A stretch of DNA of 22,880 nucleotides from a virus, in the IMG/VR virus record IMGVR_UViG_3300027529_000024, positions 1 to 22,880 of that record; one strand, 5' to 3'. Every line of letters starts with the position of its first letter. Positions within the stretch are counted from its first letter, which is position 1. The notes under the pieces were generated by a model that was given only the letters and a program-made list of their open reading frames with translations, did no database searches and was not told the origin of the DNA. Both the position numbers and the translations under genes were made by a program. Shown one piece after another: positions 14,819 to 21,247 of the stretch.

Positions 14819-15235
14819 ATGGGAAAAAGTAAAAATCCGTCCGTCAATTATACGTTTGCAGATAGATATCAGAAATTTGTATCTAAGCTGACGCAATTTG
14901 CTAAGTCTGCTAGAACAACGACGGAAAAAGATACTTCTCCTGAAGGTGTATTCACTGGTGATCCTGGTGATTTGCTCATTAAAAATGACAATTTAATCTG
15001 GTATAGAGCAAATACAGACGCAGATTTTAATTCATTATCAGATCAATTTCCCGATCTTACTAAAAAAACACAGTATGTTTTAACCCAAGGCATCAACAAG
15101 AAAGCCTCTTGGGTTAAAACAGCTGCTGGCCCTACCACATGGAAACTACTTGGATACTTCTGTCCAATATTGGGTGTTGATTGTTGTGCTACTGGTTCAT
15201 TTAGCGGTAGCCAAAGCGGTAGTGGTAGCTTCTAA
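14819..15235 (+). CDS. Hypothetical small protein with fibre-like domain
   Basis: 138 residues of unknown function. The N-terminus is basic and helical (FADRYQKFVSKLTQFAKSAR). The stretch EGVFTGDPGDLLIKNDNLIW and the WVKTAAGPTTWKLLGYF that follows resemble the short repeated domain of phage fibre and head-decoration proteins (G-x-P-G-D-L-x..., W-x-K...TGW). The C-terminus holds two adjacent cysteines (VDCCATGS) and a Gly/Ser tail (FSGSQSGSGSF). A structural or adhesin-tip role is inferred. The best Shine-Dalgarno candidate (AAAGG) is too close to the ATG at 14819 to work well. It starts 28 bases after the DUF4338 gene. A 14-bp perfect inverted repeat lies inside the gene at 15076-15121. Confidence 0.65.
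   Translation: MGKSKNPSVNYTFADRYQKFVSKLTQFAKSARTTTEKDTSPEGVFTGDPGDLLIKNDNLIWYRANTDADFNSLSDQFPDLTKKTQYVLTQGINKKASWVKTAAGPTTWKLLGYFCPILGVDCCATGSFSGSQSGSGSF
15076..15121. repeat. 14-bp perfect inverted repeat within the 14819 gene
   Basis: TGTTTTAACCCAAG (15076-15089) is the exact reverse complement of 15108-15121 (CTTGGGTTAAAACA), with an 18-base spacer. It is in coding sequence. On the minus strand the hairpin is followed within six bases by a run of seven T residues, so it could terminate antisense transcription. Confidence 0.8.
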
Positions 15236-15263
15236 TTGACTTCACACTTGCTCGTGGTATAAT
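15236..15263 (+). promoter_or_regulatory. Promoter abutting the UV endonuclease gene
   Basis: -35 TTGACT (15236-15241), 16-base spacer, perfect -10 TATAAT (15258-15263) preceded by TGG. The RNA start should fall at about 15270, next to the ATG at 15271. It starts immediately after the preceding stop codon. Confidence 0.8.
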
Positions 15264-15270
15264 AAGAACC

Positions 15271-16182
15271 ATGAGAAAAAGTTTGTGTTGTATATCCCTT
15301 AAGCTCCAAGAACGTGGTTTCAAAGCAAATACCATGACAAAATCACGGTTTCTTGCACTTGAACGTGTCGATTCACTTGAAATTCTTAGCAAACGTGTAT
15401 TAAACAACGTTAATGTTACAAAAGAAACTATCAAGTATTGTATCGATAAAGGATGGAATTATCGTGTAAGTAGCGATCTATTTCCTCTAAAAACTCTACC
15501 CGAAGCAGATCTATCATTCGATTGTCTTCCAGATAAAGACAAGATTGATCAAGCATTTCGTGAATGTGCTATTCTTATCAAAAATAGTAATATTCGTTGT
15601 AGCACTCATCCCGACCAGTTTGTGGTTCCTGCCAGTGCAAATGAGTCTGTGGCACAGAAATCTATTGTGGAATTGACCTATCATGCTGATATTATGGATC
15701 GGTTGGGTCTTCCTCGTTCGTATAATGCGCCTATAAACATCCACATGAACTGTTATAAGGGAGACCTCAAAGCTACGGCAAAACGGTTTATAGAGGTGTT
15801 TAGACAGCTTCCTGAGGGTGTTAAGAGTCGTTTGGTATTGGAGAACGAAGACAAACCCAATAGTTGGAATGTTGACCAGCTGTATAACTACATTTATCAA
15901 GAAACTGGTATTCCGATTACATATGACAATTTACATTTTCAGTGTAATACTGGCGGTCTGACTGCTAAAAATGCAGTTACACTGGCAAAATCTACATGGG
16001 GTAGTTATGTTCCGCTGTTTCATTTCAGCGATAACGATGTCAAAAATCGTAATCCTCGTGCGCATGCGGACTATCCTACCAAGTTTCCCGAAGAGTTCGT
16101 TGGCGAAGACATTGACTTGGACTTTGAGTTCAAAGCAAAGGACTATGCGATTGAATACTTCGAAAGCAACATCCAAAAATAA
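15271..16182 (+). CDS. uvsE: UV-damage endonuclease, UvsE/UVDE family
   Basis: A TIM-barrel, metal-dependent endonuclease that nicks DNA 5' to UV photoproducts and starts alternative excision repair. Metal-ligand-type residues are seen in family order: His113 (STHPDQF), His158 (NIHMNCY), Glu191 (LENEDKP), Asp219 and His222 (YDNLHF), His251 (FHFSD), His265 (AHADYP) and Glu286 (DFEFKAKD). I could not place the first family histidine. Length 303 is normal for the single-domain form. The N-terminal MRKSLCCISLKLQ matches the first barrel strand, so the ATG at 15271 is the true start, although the promoter places the RNA start almost on it (likely leaderless). It ends before the 16198 promoter. It would protect the phage from sunlight damage, as expected for a surface-water phage. 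Confidence 0.9.
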   Translation: MRKSLCCISLKLQERGFKANTMTKSRFLALERVDSLEILSKRVLNNVNVTKETIKYCIDKGWNYRVSSDLFPLKTLPEADLSFDCLPDKDKIDQAFRECAILIKNSNIRCSTHPDQFVVPASANESVAQKSIVELTYHADIMDRLGLPRSYNAPINIHMNCYKGDLKATAKRFIEVFRQLPEGVKSRLVLENEDKPNSWNVDQLYNYIYQETGIPITYDNLHFQCNTGGLTAKNAVTLAKSTWGSYVPLFHFSDNDVKNRNPRAHADYPTKFPEEFVGEDIDLDFEFKAKDYAIEYFESNIQK

Positions 16183-16197
16183 AAGAAGTAGAAGTTG

Positions 16198-16225
16198 TTG
16201 ACTATCTAAGAACGTGTGGTAAGAT
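16198..16225 (+). promoter_or_regulatory. Promoter of the 16290 gene
   Basis: -35 TTGACT (16198-16203), 16-base spacer, -10 TAAGAT (16220-16225) preceded by TGG. The RNA start is near 16232. The 58-base leader is A-rich and carries a strong Shine-Dalgarno sequence (AAGGA, eight bases before the ATG). Confidence 0.78.
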
Positions 16226-16289
16226 AATTACAAGTTGGTGATGAACTAACGAAACAAAAAAACAAAAACAAATAAAAAGGAAAATAAAT

Positions 16290-16493
16290 ATGTATACTCG
16301 TAAGAATGCTCGTAACAAGACTAACTTCGTCGGCCACAATACCACTGGTGTTGAGCTCTATCTCTCCACTCCAGTTGCTGGTGCCAAGAAGGCTGCTCGT
16401 TTGACCCTTCGTGCTGGTGATACCCGCCTCGATTTGAACGGTCGTCAGATCAAGGCCCTCCGTGAGGTTCTCGCTGCTGGTTACAAGGCCTAA
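16290..16493 (+). CDS. Small basic protein, probably highly expressed (hypothetical)
   Basis: 67 residues: MYTRKNARNKTN (basic), then GHNTTGVELYLSTPVAG, then KKAARLTLRAGDTRLDLNGR, ending in a helix (QIKALREVLAAGYKA). I do not recognise the family. High net positive charge and small size would suit a nucleic-acid-binding or host-modifying protein, but this is inference. Codon use differs from its neighbours: it favours C-ending codons (CTC, TCC, GCC, CGC, GTC), typical of strongly expressed genes. It has its own extended -10 promoter, a strong ribosome site and a terminator starting only 38 bases after its stop, inside the next gene. These signals together point to a very abundant early product. 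Confidence 0.75.
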   Translation: MYTRKNARNKTNFVGHNTTGVELYLSTPVAGAKKAARLTLRAGDTRLDLNGRQIKALREVLAAGYKA

Positions 16494-16496
16494 TCA

Positions 16497-16793
16497 ATGA
16501 CATTAGGAACAACAACATTGATTGTTGGAATGTGGCTGCTGTCGATAGCAGCCACATTTTTTCTTTATACCAGTCTTCGTAAACAAATCAACAATCTTAA
16601 ACAAAATCTGGAAAATACGAAGAACGAATCAGACAAGTTATTCACTACAATAACTGAAGCATTTGAATTGTTGTCTGGTGAACGAGTCAAGGTCATAAAA
16701 GATCTTGAAGAACTGAAGCGACGTATTAGAATGTATGGCAATGAAACGAAAAGGCAAAGCTTCCAACAGCGAAGAGACCGTAGTAAAGAGTAA
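16497..16793 (+). CDS. Small membrane protein with coiled coil
   Basis: 98 residues: a single N-terminal membrane segment (about 5-24, GTTTLIVGMWLLSIAATFFL) without a clear cleavage site, so probably a membrane anchor, then a coiled coil (26-80, LRKQINNLKQNLENTKNESD to IKDLEELKRRIRM). The tail is charged (RQSFQQRRDRSKE). It starts four bases after the previous stop. No family is recognised. Such anchored coiled coils resemble spanin-like or membrane scaffold proteins, but only in outline. A perfect intrinsic terminator (16531-16562) lies inside the codons for the membrane segment, so expression may depend on readthrough. The last 59 bases overlap the start of the next gene. Confidence 0.62.
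   Translation: MTLGTTTLIVGMWLLSIAATFFLYTSLRKQINNLKQNLENTKNESDKLFTTITEAFELLSGERVKVIKDLEELKRRIRMYGNETKRQSFQQRRDRSKE
16531..16562 (+). terminator. Intrinsic terminator inside the next coding region
   Basis: A 10-bp perfect GC-rich stem (TGTGGCTGCT 16531-16540 with AGCAGCCACA 16547-16556) with a 6-base loop is followed directly by TTTTTT. It ends the strong unit of the 16290 gene but encodes MWLLSIAATFF of the following protein. Confidence 0.9.
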
Positions 16794-17232
16794 AGGATTG
16801 TTTGATCACGTTAAACACATCCGTCAAGTTCAAAGTCCAGATTATTATGAGTCATTGACTGAAAGTGAACAAAAGTCATTCAGTAAATACATGATTCTAC
16901 GAGTCTTGAGCATGGACCCAAATGTCATCGAAGAAATATCGTTGATATCAAAATACATGGAGGTTTTGCCTGAGAAGCAAATGTATACATTGTTGATTCA
17001 GTGTCTACCCAAGGACTTCAAGTTTTATCCATATATCAAGAAGTCTACAAAAGATCCCAACCAAACAATTATAGATTGCATCTGTAGAAAATTTAATGTG
17101 GGTAGTCGTGATTCCAAAGATTACTACAACCTACTTATTTCGACTGAAGATGGTATCAAGGAATTGCAAACGTTGGTCGCATCTTTCGGATATTCACAAA
17201 CAGAAGTAGAAGAACTATTTACCAAGGATTAA
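16735..17232 (+). CDS. 62: Clamp-loader small subunit, T4 gp62-like
   Basis: In T4, gp62 joins four gp44 ATPases to load the gp45 sliding clamp for the DNA polymerase. It has no ATPase motif, and none is seen here. From memory, residues 45-160 resemble T4 gp62: KSFSKYMILRVLSMDPNVIE corresponds to its DYSKFMVENALSQFPE region, YTLLIQCLPKDFKFYPYIKK to NYLMAAVPRGKRYGKW, and IDCICRKFNVGSRDSKDYYN followed by LLIS to LLAKRYQVNTNDAINYKSIL. The final part (GIKELQTLVASFGYSQTEVE) matches its end. Length 165 against 187 in T4. It overlaps the previous gene by 59 bases, so initiation may be coupled. No gp44 or gp45 gene is in the window. It is followed after four bases by the dNMP kinase gene. An alignment would be needed for certainty. 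Confidence 0.62.
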   Translation: MAMKRKGKASNSEETVVKSKGLFDHVKHIRQVQSPDYYESLTESEQKSFSKYMILRVLSMDPNVIEEISLISKYMEVLPEKQMYTLLIQCLPKDFKFYPYIKKSTKDPNQTIIDCICRKFNVGSRDSKDYYNLLISTEDGIKELQTLVASFGYSQTEVEELFTKD

Positions 17233-17236
17233 TATT

Positions 17237-17899
17237 ATGAAAGTTATAGGTGTATCAGGCATGGCCAGAAGCGGAAAAGATTTGTTTACAACTGTCGCAC
17301 AAGACATTCTTGAAAAACAATATAAACTCAAGACAGAGCGTCATGCTCTTGCTTATGAATTGAAGAGTGATCTCAAGGATCTTATTTTCAAAAAGACGGG
17401 TATTGATGTGTTCACAGAAGATACCGCACAAAAGACCATTATTCGTCCACTTCTTGTGGCATATGGTGATGTAATGAGAAAGACCAGTGAAGGTAAATAT
17501 TGGACTCAAAAGGTGGAAAAGCACATTGCCAAGTCAAAGGCAGATGTATTTTTCATCACCGATATCAGATATGATCATTATCCAGAAGATGAATGCACTT
17601 GGCTTCAATTCAAGATGGCAGGCAAGTTGGTTCATGTTACCCGATTCAAGATGGGTCCAGCTCCATCCAAACGTAGAGTCACCACATCAAAGCCAGTTAA
17701 AATTTATGAAGCAGCTCCTAATGAACATGAGATGCTTAATAATCCCAAGGTGATGAAACGTGCCGATTATGCTTTTGAATGGGAAGATATGTCGGAGAAA
17801 TACACAACCAAGGAACAGTTATTGGAGTGTCCTTACATTAGAAAACATGTTGAGGATGCTTTGATTTCAATGAAGATTGTAACTAAGTCTGTAATCTAA
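17237..17899 (+). CDS. 1: Deoxynucleoside monophosphate kinase (T4 gp1-like)
   Basis: Phosphorylates dNMPs to dNDPs, acting after NrdA/NrdB and host nucleases in phage dNTP supply. The P-loop is GMARSGKD (8-15), in the form seen in T4 gp1-type kinases. Other kinase features are RPLLVAYGDVMRKTSEGKYW (about 74-93), where the substrate should bind, and FITDIRYDHYPEDE (about 105-118) with the DxR-type motif. The helical C-terminal half has less identity. Length is 220 residues (T4 gp1 241). A Shine-Dalgarno sequence (AAGGA) lies about nine bases before the ATG. The stop overlaps, tail to tail, the stop of the converging minus-strand gene. Confidence 0.85.
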   Translation: MKVIGVSGMARSGKDLFTTVAQDILEKQYKLKTERHALAYELKSDLKDLIFKKTGIDVFTEDTAQKTIIRPLLVAYGDVMRKTSEGKYWTQKVEKHIAKSKADVFFITDIRYDHYPEDECTWLQFKMAGKLVHVTRFKMGPAPSKRRVTTSKPVKIYEAAPNEHEMLNNPKVMKRADYAFEWEDMSEKYTTKEQLLECPYIRKHVEDALISMKIVTKSVI

Positions 17900-18177
17900 C
17901 GTAGTTTCAATTTCAAAATCGGATGATGCGAGTTATGGTTAAAAACTATTTCCGCATCATTTGTTTTATTGCGCATATAGTCAGCCAAAGTGTTTTGGTT
18001 GTTCTTCACAAACTTAACATAAAGTTCGTTACACTCTTGAGCTTTTGCTTGTTTTCTGCTTTTGTTACACGAACAGATTCTTGACAATCCGTCAATGCAT
18101 TCACCCAAACTAATTGCAATTTGGTTTGGATCACCTTTGATTAAGTTATAAAACGATTGATAGTCGCCGATAATCAT
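17896..18177 (-). CDS. Small cysteine-containing phage protein (hypothetical)
   Basis: 93 residues with four cysteines: Cys27, Cys35, Cys37 and Cys49 (ECIDGLSRICSC ... QECNELY), with a strongly basic segment between (NKSRKQAKAQ). The spacing would allow a metal site, but none is proven. The rest is helical (NELYVKFVKNNQNTLADYMR). I seem to recall similar C-S-C-basic small proteins in T4-like phages, but cannot name the family. It is the last gene of the minus-strand operon. Its ATG overlaps the upstream stop by an ATGA junction, and its stop overlaps that of the dNMP kinase gene. No terminator is seen. Confidence 0.7.
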   Translation of the reverse strand: MIIGDYQSFYNLIKGDPNQIAISLGECIDGLSRICSCNKSRKQAKAQECNELYVKFVKNNQNTLADYMRNKTNDAEIVFNHNSHHPILKLKLR

Positions 18178-18551
18178 AGTAGCTTACGTATAATTAAATA
18201 GATAAACAAACTGGATACATAGTTGATTGGAAACAACAACAGAGTATATATTTCATGATAACCAACTGTATATACCAACACACTCACCGTTGCTAATGTT
18301 GACCAGAAACATAAACAAATTGGACATGATATTAGCTTTGTAAAGTAACTTGGGTATTTACTATACAAAAACGTAGGATAGTTAGACATCGCATCAACTT
18401 CTAATTTATACTTTGAGAACTCATCTATTCTAATCAAATTACGAGTATTTGTTAAGGTGGCGATGGTCGTCATGATATCACTTTCAAACCACACTATTAG
18501 TATAAATGATATCCAGAAAATTAGAGGAATGTCGAGGTCTGCTAGATTCAT
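18174..18551 (-). CDS. Small membrane protein, DUF1360-like
   Basis: 125 residues with three likely membrane spans: about 8-28 (PLIFWISFILIVWFES), 82-98 (FWSTLATVSVLVYTV) and 100-122 (YTLLLFPINYVSSLFIYLI). At the start of the second span is SCPICLCFW (Cys76, Cys79, Cys81), which resembles the CxxCxxFW motif of DUF1360 membrane proteins. These are found in bacteria and phages and have no clear function. Both ends overlap neighbours by ATGA junctions, so it is translated as part of the operon. Its role with the glycan genes is unknown. Confidence 0.72.
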   Translation of the reverse strand: MNLADLDIPLIFWISFILIVWFESDIMTTIATLTNTRNLIRIDEFSKYKLEVDAMSNYPTFLYSKYPSYFTKLISCPICLCFWSTLATVSVLVYTVGYHEIYTLLLFPINYVSSLFIYLIIRKLL

Positions 18552-19345
18552 ACGTTTTTATTCAGTTGTTTTTCATTACTATCCAATACACTCTTTAGTA
18601 TTGCTAGGTCAACACCAACCTTGTCACCCAACTTAACCAAAGCCTTTGTATCTTTTGGAAAGCACTTACCACCGAAACCACGTTCACCAGTAAACACCGC
18701 TGTATGTGATTTGGTAGTTCTAGGGTCCAATAACCATAGATCACGAACTTCATAATAGTTGGTTCCCAACTTCTCACAGAGGTCATAGATCTCATTACAA
18801 TATGCCACCTTCATCGCCAACTGAGTGTTGGTGATATACTTTGCGAGTTCGGCATTGATTGGATCAGTTACTCTATAAGTTTTGCTTGGACCTGTAATTG
18901 GTGTATAGATCTCAATCAATTTATAACACAATTCTTTCTTACCACCAAAAATAAAGAACGGAGTTTGTTTAACGTCGGTAGTAAATCCATCGGGTGTCCA
19001 ATACTTTGATTCACCAGCAAACTCTGGACTAAACACAATATCTTTATTGTATGTCTTTATGAGACGATCTGTGGTTCCAATTTCTACAGTAGACTTCAAA
19101 AGAATCAATGGAGTATTTACCCACTGAACCGTTTGTTCCACAATAGCAGTGTTACAACTACCATCTTCGTTTTCTGGAGTTGGAACACAAATTACAGCAA
19201 GATCACACTTATTGATATCATCCTTCGTAGATGAATTTGCAAGTGCTGGATCATAGATCTTTACATCATAATGACCCTTGAAAAAGTTATGAAACGCTTT
19301 TCCTACATATCCATAACCAATGATTCCTATTGATACTTTATTCAT
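18548..19345 (-). CDS. Nucleotide-sugar dehydrogenase, UDP-glucose/GDP-mannose type, short form
   Basis: Oxidises a UDP- or GDP-sugar to its uronic acid using NAD. The N-terminal Rossmann domain has the GYGYVG motif (10-15). Catalytic residues are present: Glu108 (FSPEF), Lys179 and Asn184 (AMKVAYCNE), Cys228 with Lys231/Asp232 (GGKCFPKDTKAL). The protein ends at residue 265, soon after the active-site Cys, so it lacks the C-terminal UDP-binding domain of the usual 400-450-residue enzyme. There is no sign of a frameshift. The next gene starts at an ATGA overlap. The ATG at 19345 is chosen because it overlaps the upstream stop (ATGA) and gives a normal N-terminus. The truncated form may bind its substrate differently or be regulatory. 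Confidence 0.85.
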   Translation of the reverse strand: MNKVSIGIIGYGYVGKAFHNFFKGHYDVKIYDPALANSSTKDDINKCDLAVICVPTPENEDGSCNTAIVEQTVQWVNTPLILLKSTVEIGTTDRLIKTYNKDIVFSPEFAGESKYWTPDGFTTDVKQTPFFIFGGKKELCYKLIEIYTPITGPSKTYRVTDPINAELAKYITNTQLAMKVAYCNEIYDLCEKLGTNYYEVRDLWLLDPRTTKSHTAVFTGERGFGGKCFPKDTKALVKLGDKVGVDLAILKSVLDSNEKQLNKNV

Positions 19346-20544
19346 ACTAGTTTTTCTAAATACCACTTATCATTAATATCTATCAATCCTCGACCATAAT
19401 CTTTTAAGTTATTTACCTTTAACTTGAAAATATCAAACTCTACACTACCTATAACACCACTATCTTCCAACATCAATTGAAGCATGTTGAAGAACTCAAA
19501 GTTTTGTGTAGTTAACTTAGATGCATCGAACTCAACAATTACATCATTTGTCTTTTGATCCTCATATCTCTTCAATTTCTTCTTGAGATTGAATTTGGTA
19601 TTCTTTTGTTCAGCCTGAATATAACGATCATATGGAACGTCTGTATAGATTGTGTCACACCATGGTTCCAACAACATCAATCTGTATTCATCACAATTGA
19701 TTGCTACAAACCCAACATCGTAACGTTTAGGCACAATAGGCTTCATGGTATCTGTGTGTTTCACAAAGTGACCCCACTTACGAATGAAGTTTCTGGCACT
19801 CTTGTTGTTCTGAGCCAACCACTCATCACTTTCCTTACCAACGGTGGTTAGAGTAGGATTATAACGGCTACCACGACAAGTCATGTGATATACACATCCT
19901 TCCCATGTTTGAACAAACTTGTAACCGTTCAATTGAAAACGATTGAAGATGTCACTGTCTTCTTTGCTTTGAGGAGCATAAAGTGGATCATGACCACCAA
20001 TTGATTGAAAGTCCTTTTTGTAAAGAGCCCATGGTGCGAATATACCCTCGGTGGTTTTGTCACGGCGGTTGATCTTACTTTCATTGAACCACTTTAAGAA
20101 GTTCTCTTCAATAAACAACTCTGGCTCAGTTCCAAAATCCATCACAATCTTCTCTGGGCCTGGAGGATGAAGAGGTGGTTCGATTCGGGTCAAACTCACA
20201 ACTGTGCCTGGCTGAATGTATTTCTCAATGTGCTTGTCAAAATTTGGACACGCATACATGTCGGCGTGGTAAATCATGACCACATCGTTGGTGGCAACGT
20301 CGTTGATCAAACGGTCATATAAAATTGTGTGACCTAGACGGGTTGGACCATCGTTCCGAATGAACTTAAAATGAGGATCGTTCTCGGCAGTTTGCTTACA
20401 CCAATCAGCTGTTCCATCATCACTAAAATCATCAGCGACACAAACTTCATGTTGTGTGTGACTTAGATTTTTTCTCAAAGAAGCATATGCCCACTTGAGA
20501 TACTTCAGGTTGTTTCTGCTTGGTATTATAAAACTTATTTTCAT
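19342..20544 (-). CDS. Glycosyltransferase family 2 (GT-A) with C-terminal extension
   Basis: Transfers a sugar from a nucleotide-sugar donor, probably to a glycan on the phage or cell surface. The N-terminal GT-A domain (1-230) has FIIPSRNN (5-12), VADDFSDDGT (36-45), the metal-binding DxD-type IYHADMY (Asp95), a catalytic-type acidic pair in QSKEDSD (Glu195-Asp196) and a metal-type His220 (VYHMTC). Residues 240-400 form a second domain with alternating strands (YDVGFVAINCDEYRLMLLEP, NDVIVEFDASKL) that I do not recognise. The first residue is firm. No signal or membrane segment is present, so it is cytoplasmic. There is a 36-base gap to the methyltransferase gene upstream, without a Shine-Dalgarno sequence. 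Confidence 0.85.
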   Translation of the reverse strand: MKISFIIPSRNNLKYLKWAYASLRKNLSHTQHEVCVADDFSDDGTADWCKQTAENDPHFKFIRNDGPTRLGHTILYDRLINDVATNDVVMIYHADMYACPNFDKHIEKYIQPGTVVSLTRIEPPLHPPGPEKIVMDFGTEPELFIEENFLKWFNESKINRRDKTTEGIFAPWALYKKDFQSIGGHDPLYAPQSKEDSDIFNRFQLNGYKFVQTWEGCVYHMTCRGSRYNPTLTTVGKESDEWLAQNNKSARNFIRKWGHFVKHTDTMKPIVPKRYDVGFVAINCDEYRLMLLEPWCDTIYTDVPYDRYIQAEQKNTKFNLKKKLKRYEDQKTNDVIVEFDASKLTTQNFEFFNMLQLMLEDSGVIGSVEFDIFKLKVNNLKDYGRGLIDINDKWYLEKLV

Positions 20545-20580
20545 GTTTAAAGTAACGTAGTTCGTCTTAATACATAGTTT

Positions 20581-21243
20581 TTACTTTTTAAAAATAAAAG
20601 CTATTTCCGATGATTCCTTTGTATAATGTGGCCATTCATTATACCAACGGTTTCTCTTGGATTTTTTTATAACTACACTGTCAATATTACTCTGAATATA
20701 TGACATGTTTGGCAACAATTCAATTGGTGTGTATATGTTATTTTGGAAATTTTTCAATACATCAAGAATCGAGAAATTACAATATTTTCTATTCCTAAGA
20801 TAGGTGTTGTCATACGGTTCGGTCGCATGTAAATCTTCTATTACAAATATACCACCAGATGATAGTTTCTCAAACACTGTATTGAAGCATATCAACTGTT
20901 CTGGAGTCGTATGTGGACCGTCATCAATTATGACATCAAACGTGAAGTCATATTTGTTTTTGAAAGTTTGCCAATCTTCTTCACTTCCTTGATTCACATG
21001 TTCATAAACAAATCGGTCACTTTTTACTTTTGGGTCAAGTATGTCCAAACCATATAGAGTAGAATTTGGAAAATAGTCATTCCACAAATTGATACTACCT
21101 GGTCTAGTTCCTATTTCTATTACATTTTTACACAAAAATCGGCGTGTCTCAAAAACATCATCATAACAATCATTGTATCCATGGCCAGTCATGTTTTTGT
21201 CTGTTTTATAGTTTTCCCAGTCAAATTTTAGTTTGTTTTCCAT
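20581..21243 (-). CDS. Sugar O-methyltransferase-like SAM enzyme (MycE/TylF type)
   Basis: A Rossmann-fold, SAM-dependent methyltransferase. Motif I is VIEIGTRPG (41-49), the SAM-ribose acid lies in GLDI (Asp67), the VIIDDGPH motif (104-111) has the acid-rich DDG-H form of metal-dependent macrocin/mycinamicin-type sugar O-methyltransferases, and GGIFVIEDLHA (130-140) is the next strand. It is preceded by acceptor-type residues (YDDVFETRR). With glycosyltransferases on both sides, methylation of a surface sugar is a reasonable inference. The start is the ATG at 21243, four bases after the previous stop. An in-frame upstream codon at 21339 would overlap the previous gene by 92 bases and give an unusual extension, so it is rejected. 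Confidence 0.75.
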   Translation of the reverse strand: MENKLKFDWENYKTDKNMTGHGYNDCYDDVFETRRFLCKNVIEIGTRPGSINLWNDYFPNSTLYGLDILDPKVKSDRFVYEHVNQGSEEDWQTFKNKYDFTFDVIIDDGPHTTPEQLICFNTVFEKLSSGGIFVIEDLHATEPYDNTYLRNRKYCNFSILDVLKNFQNNIYTPIELLPNMSYIQSNIDSVVIKKSKRNRWYNEWPHYTKESSEIAFIFKK

Positions 21244-21247
21244 AATA

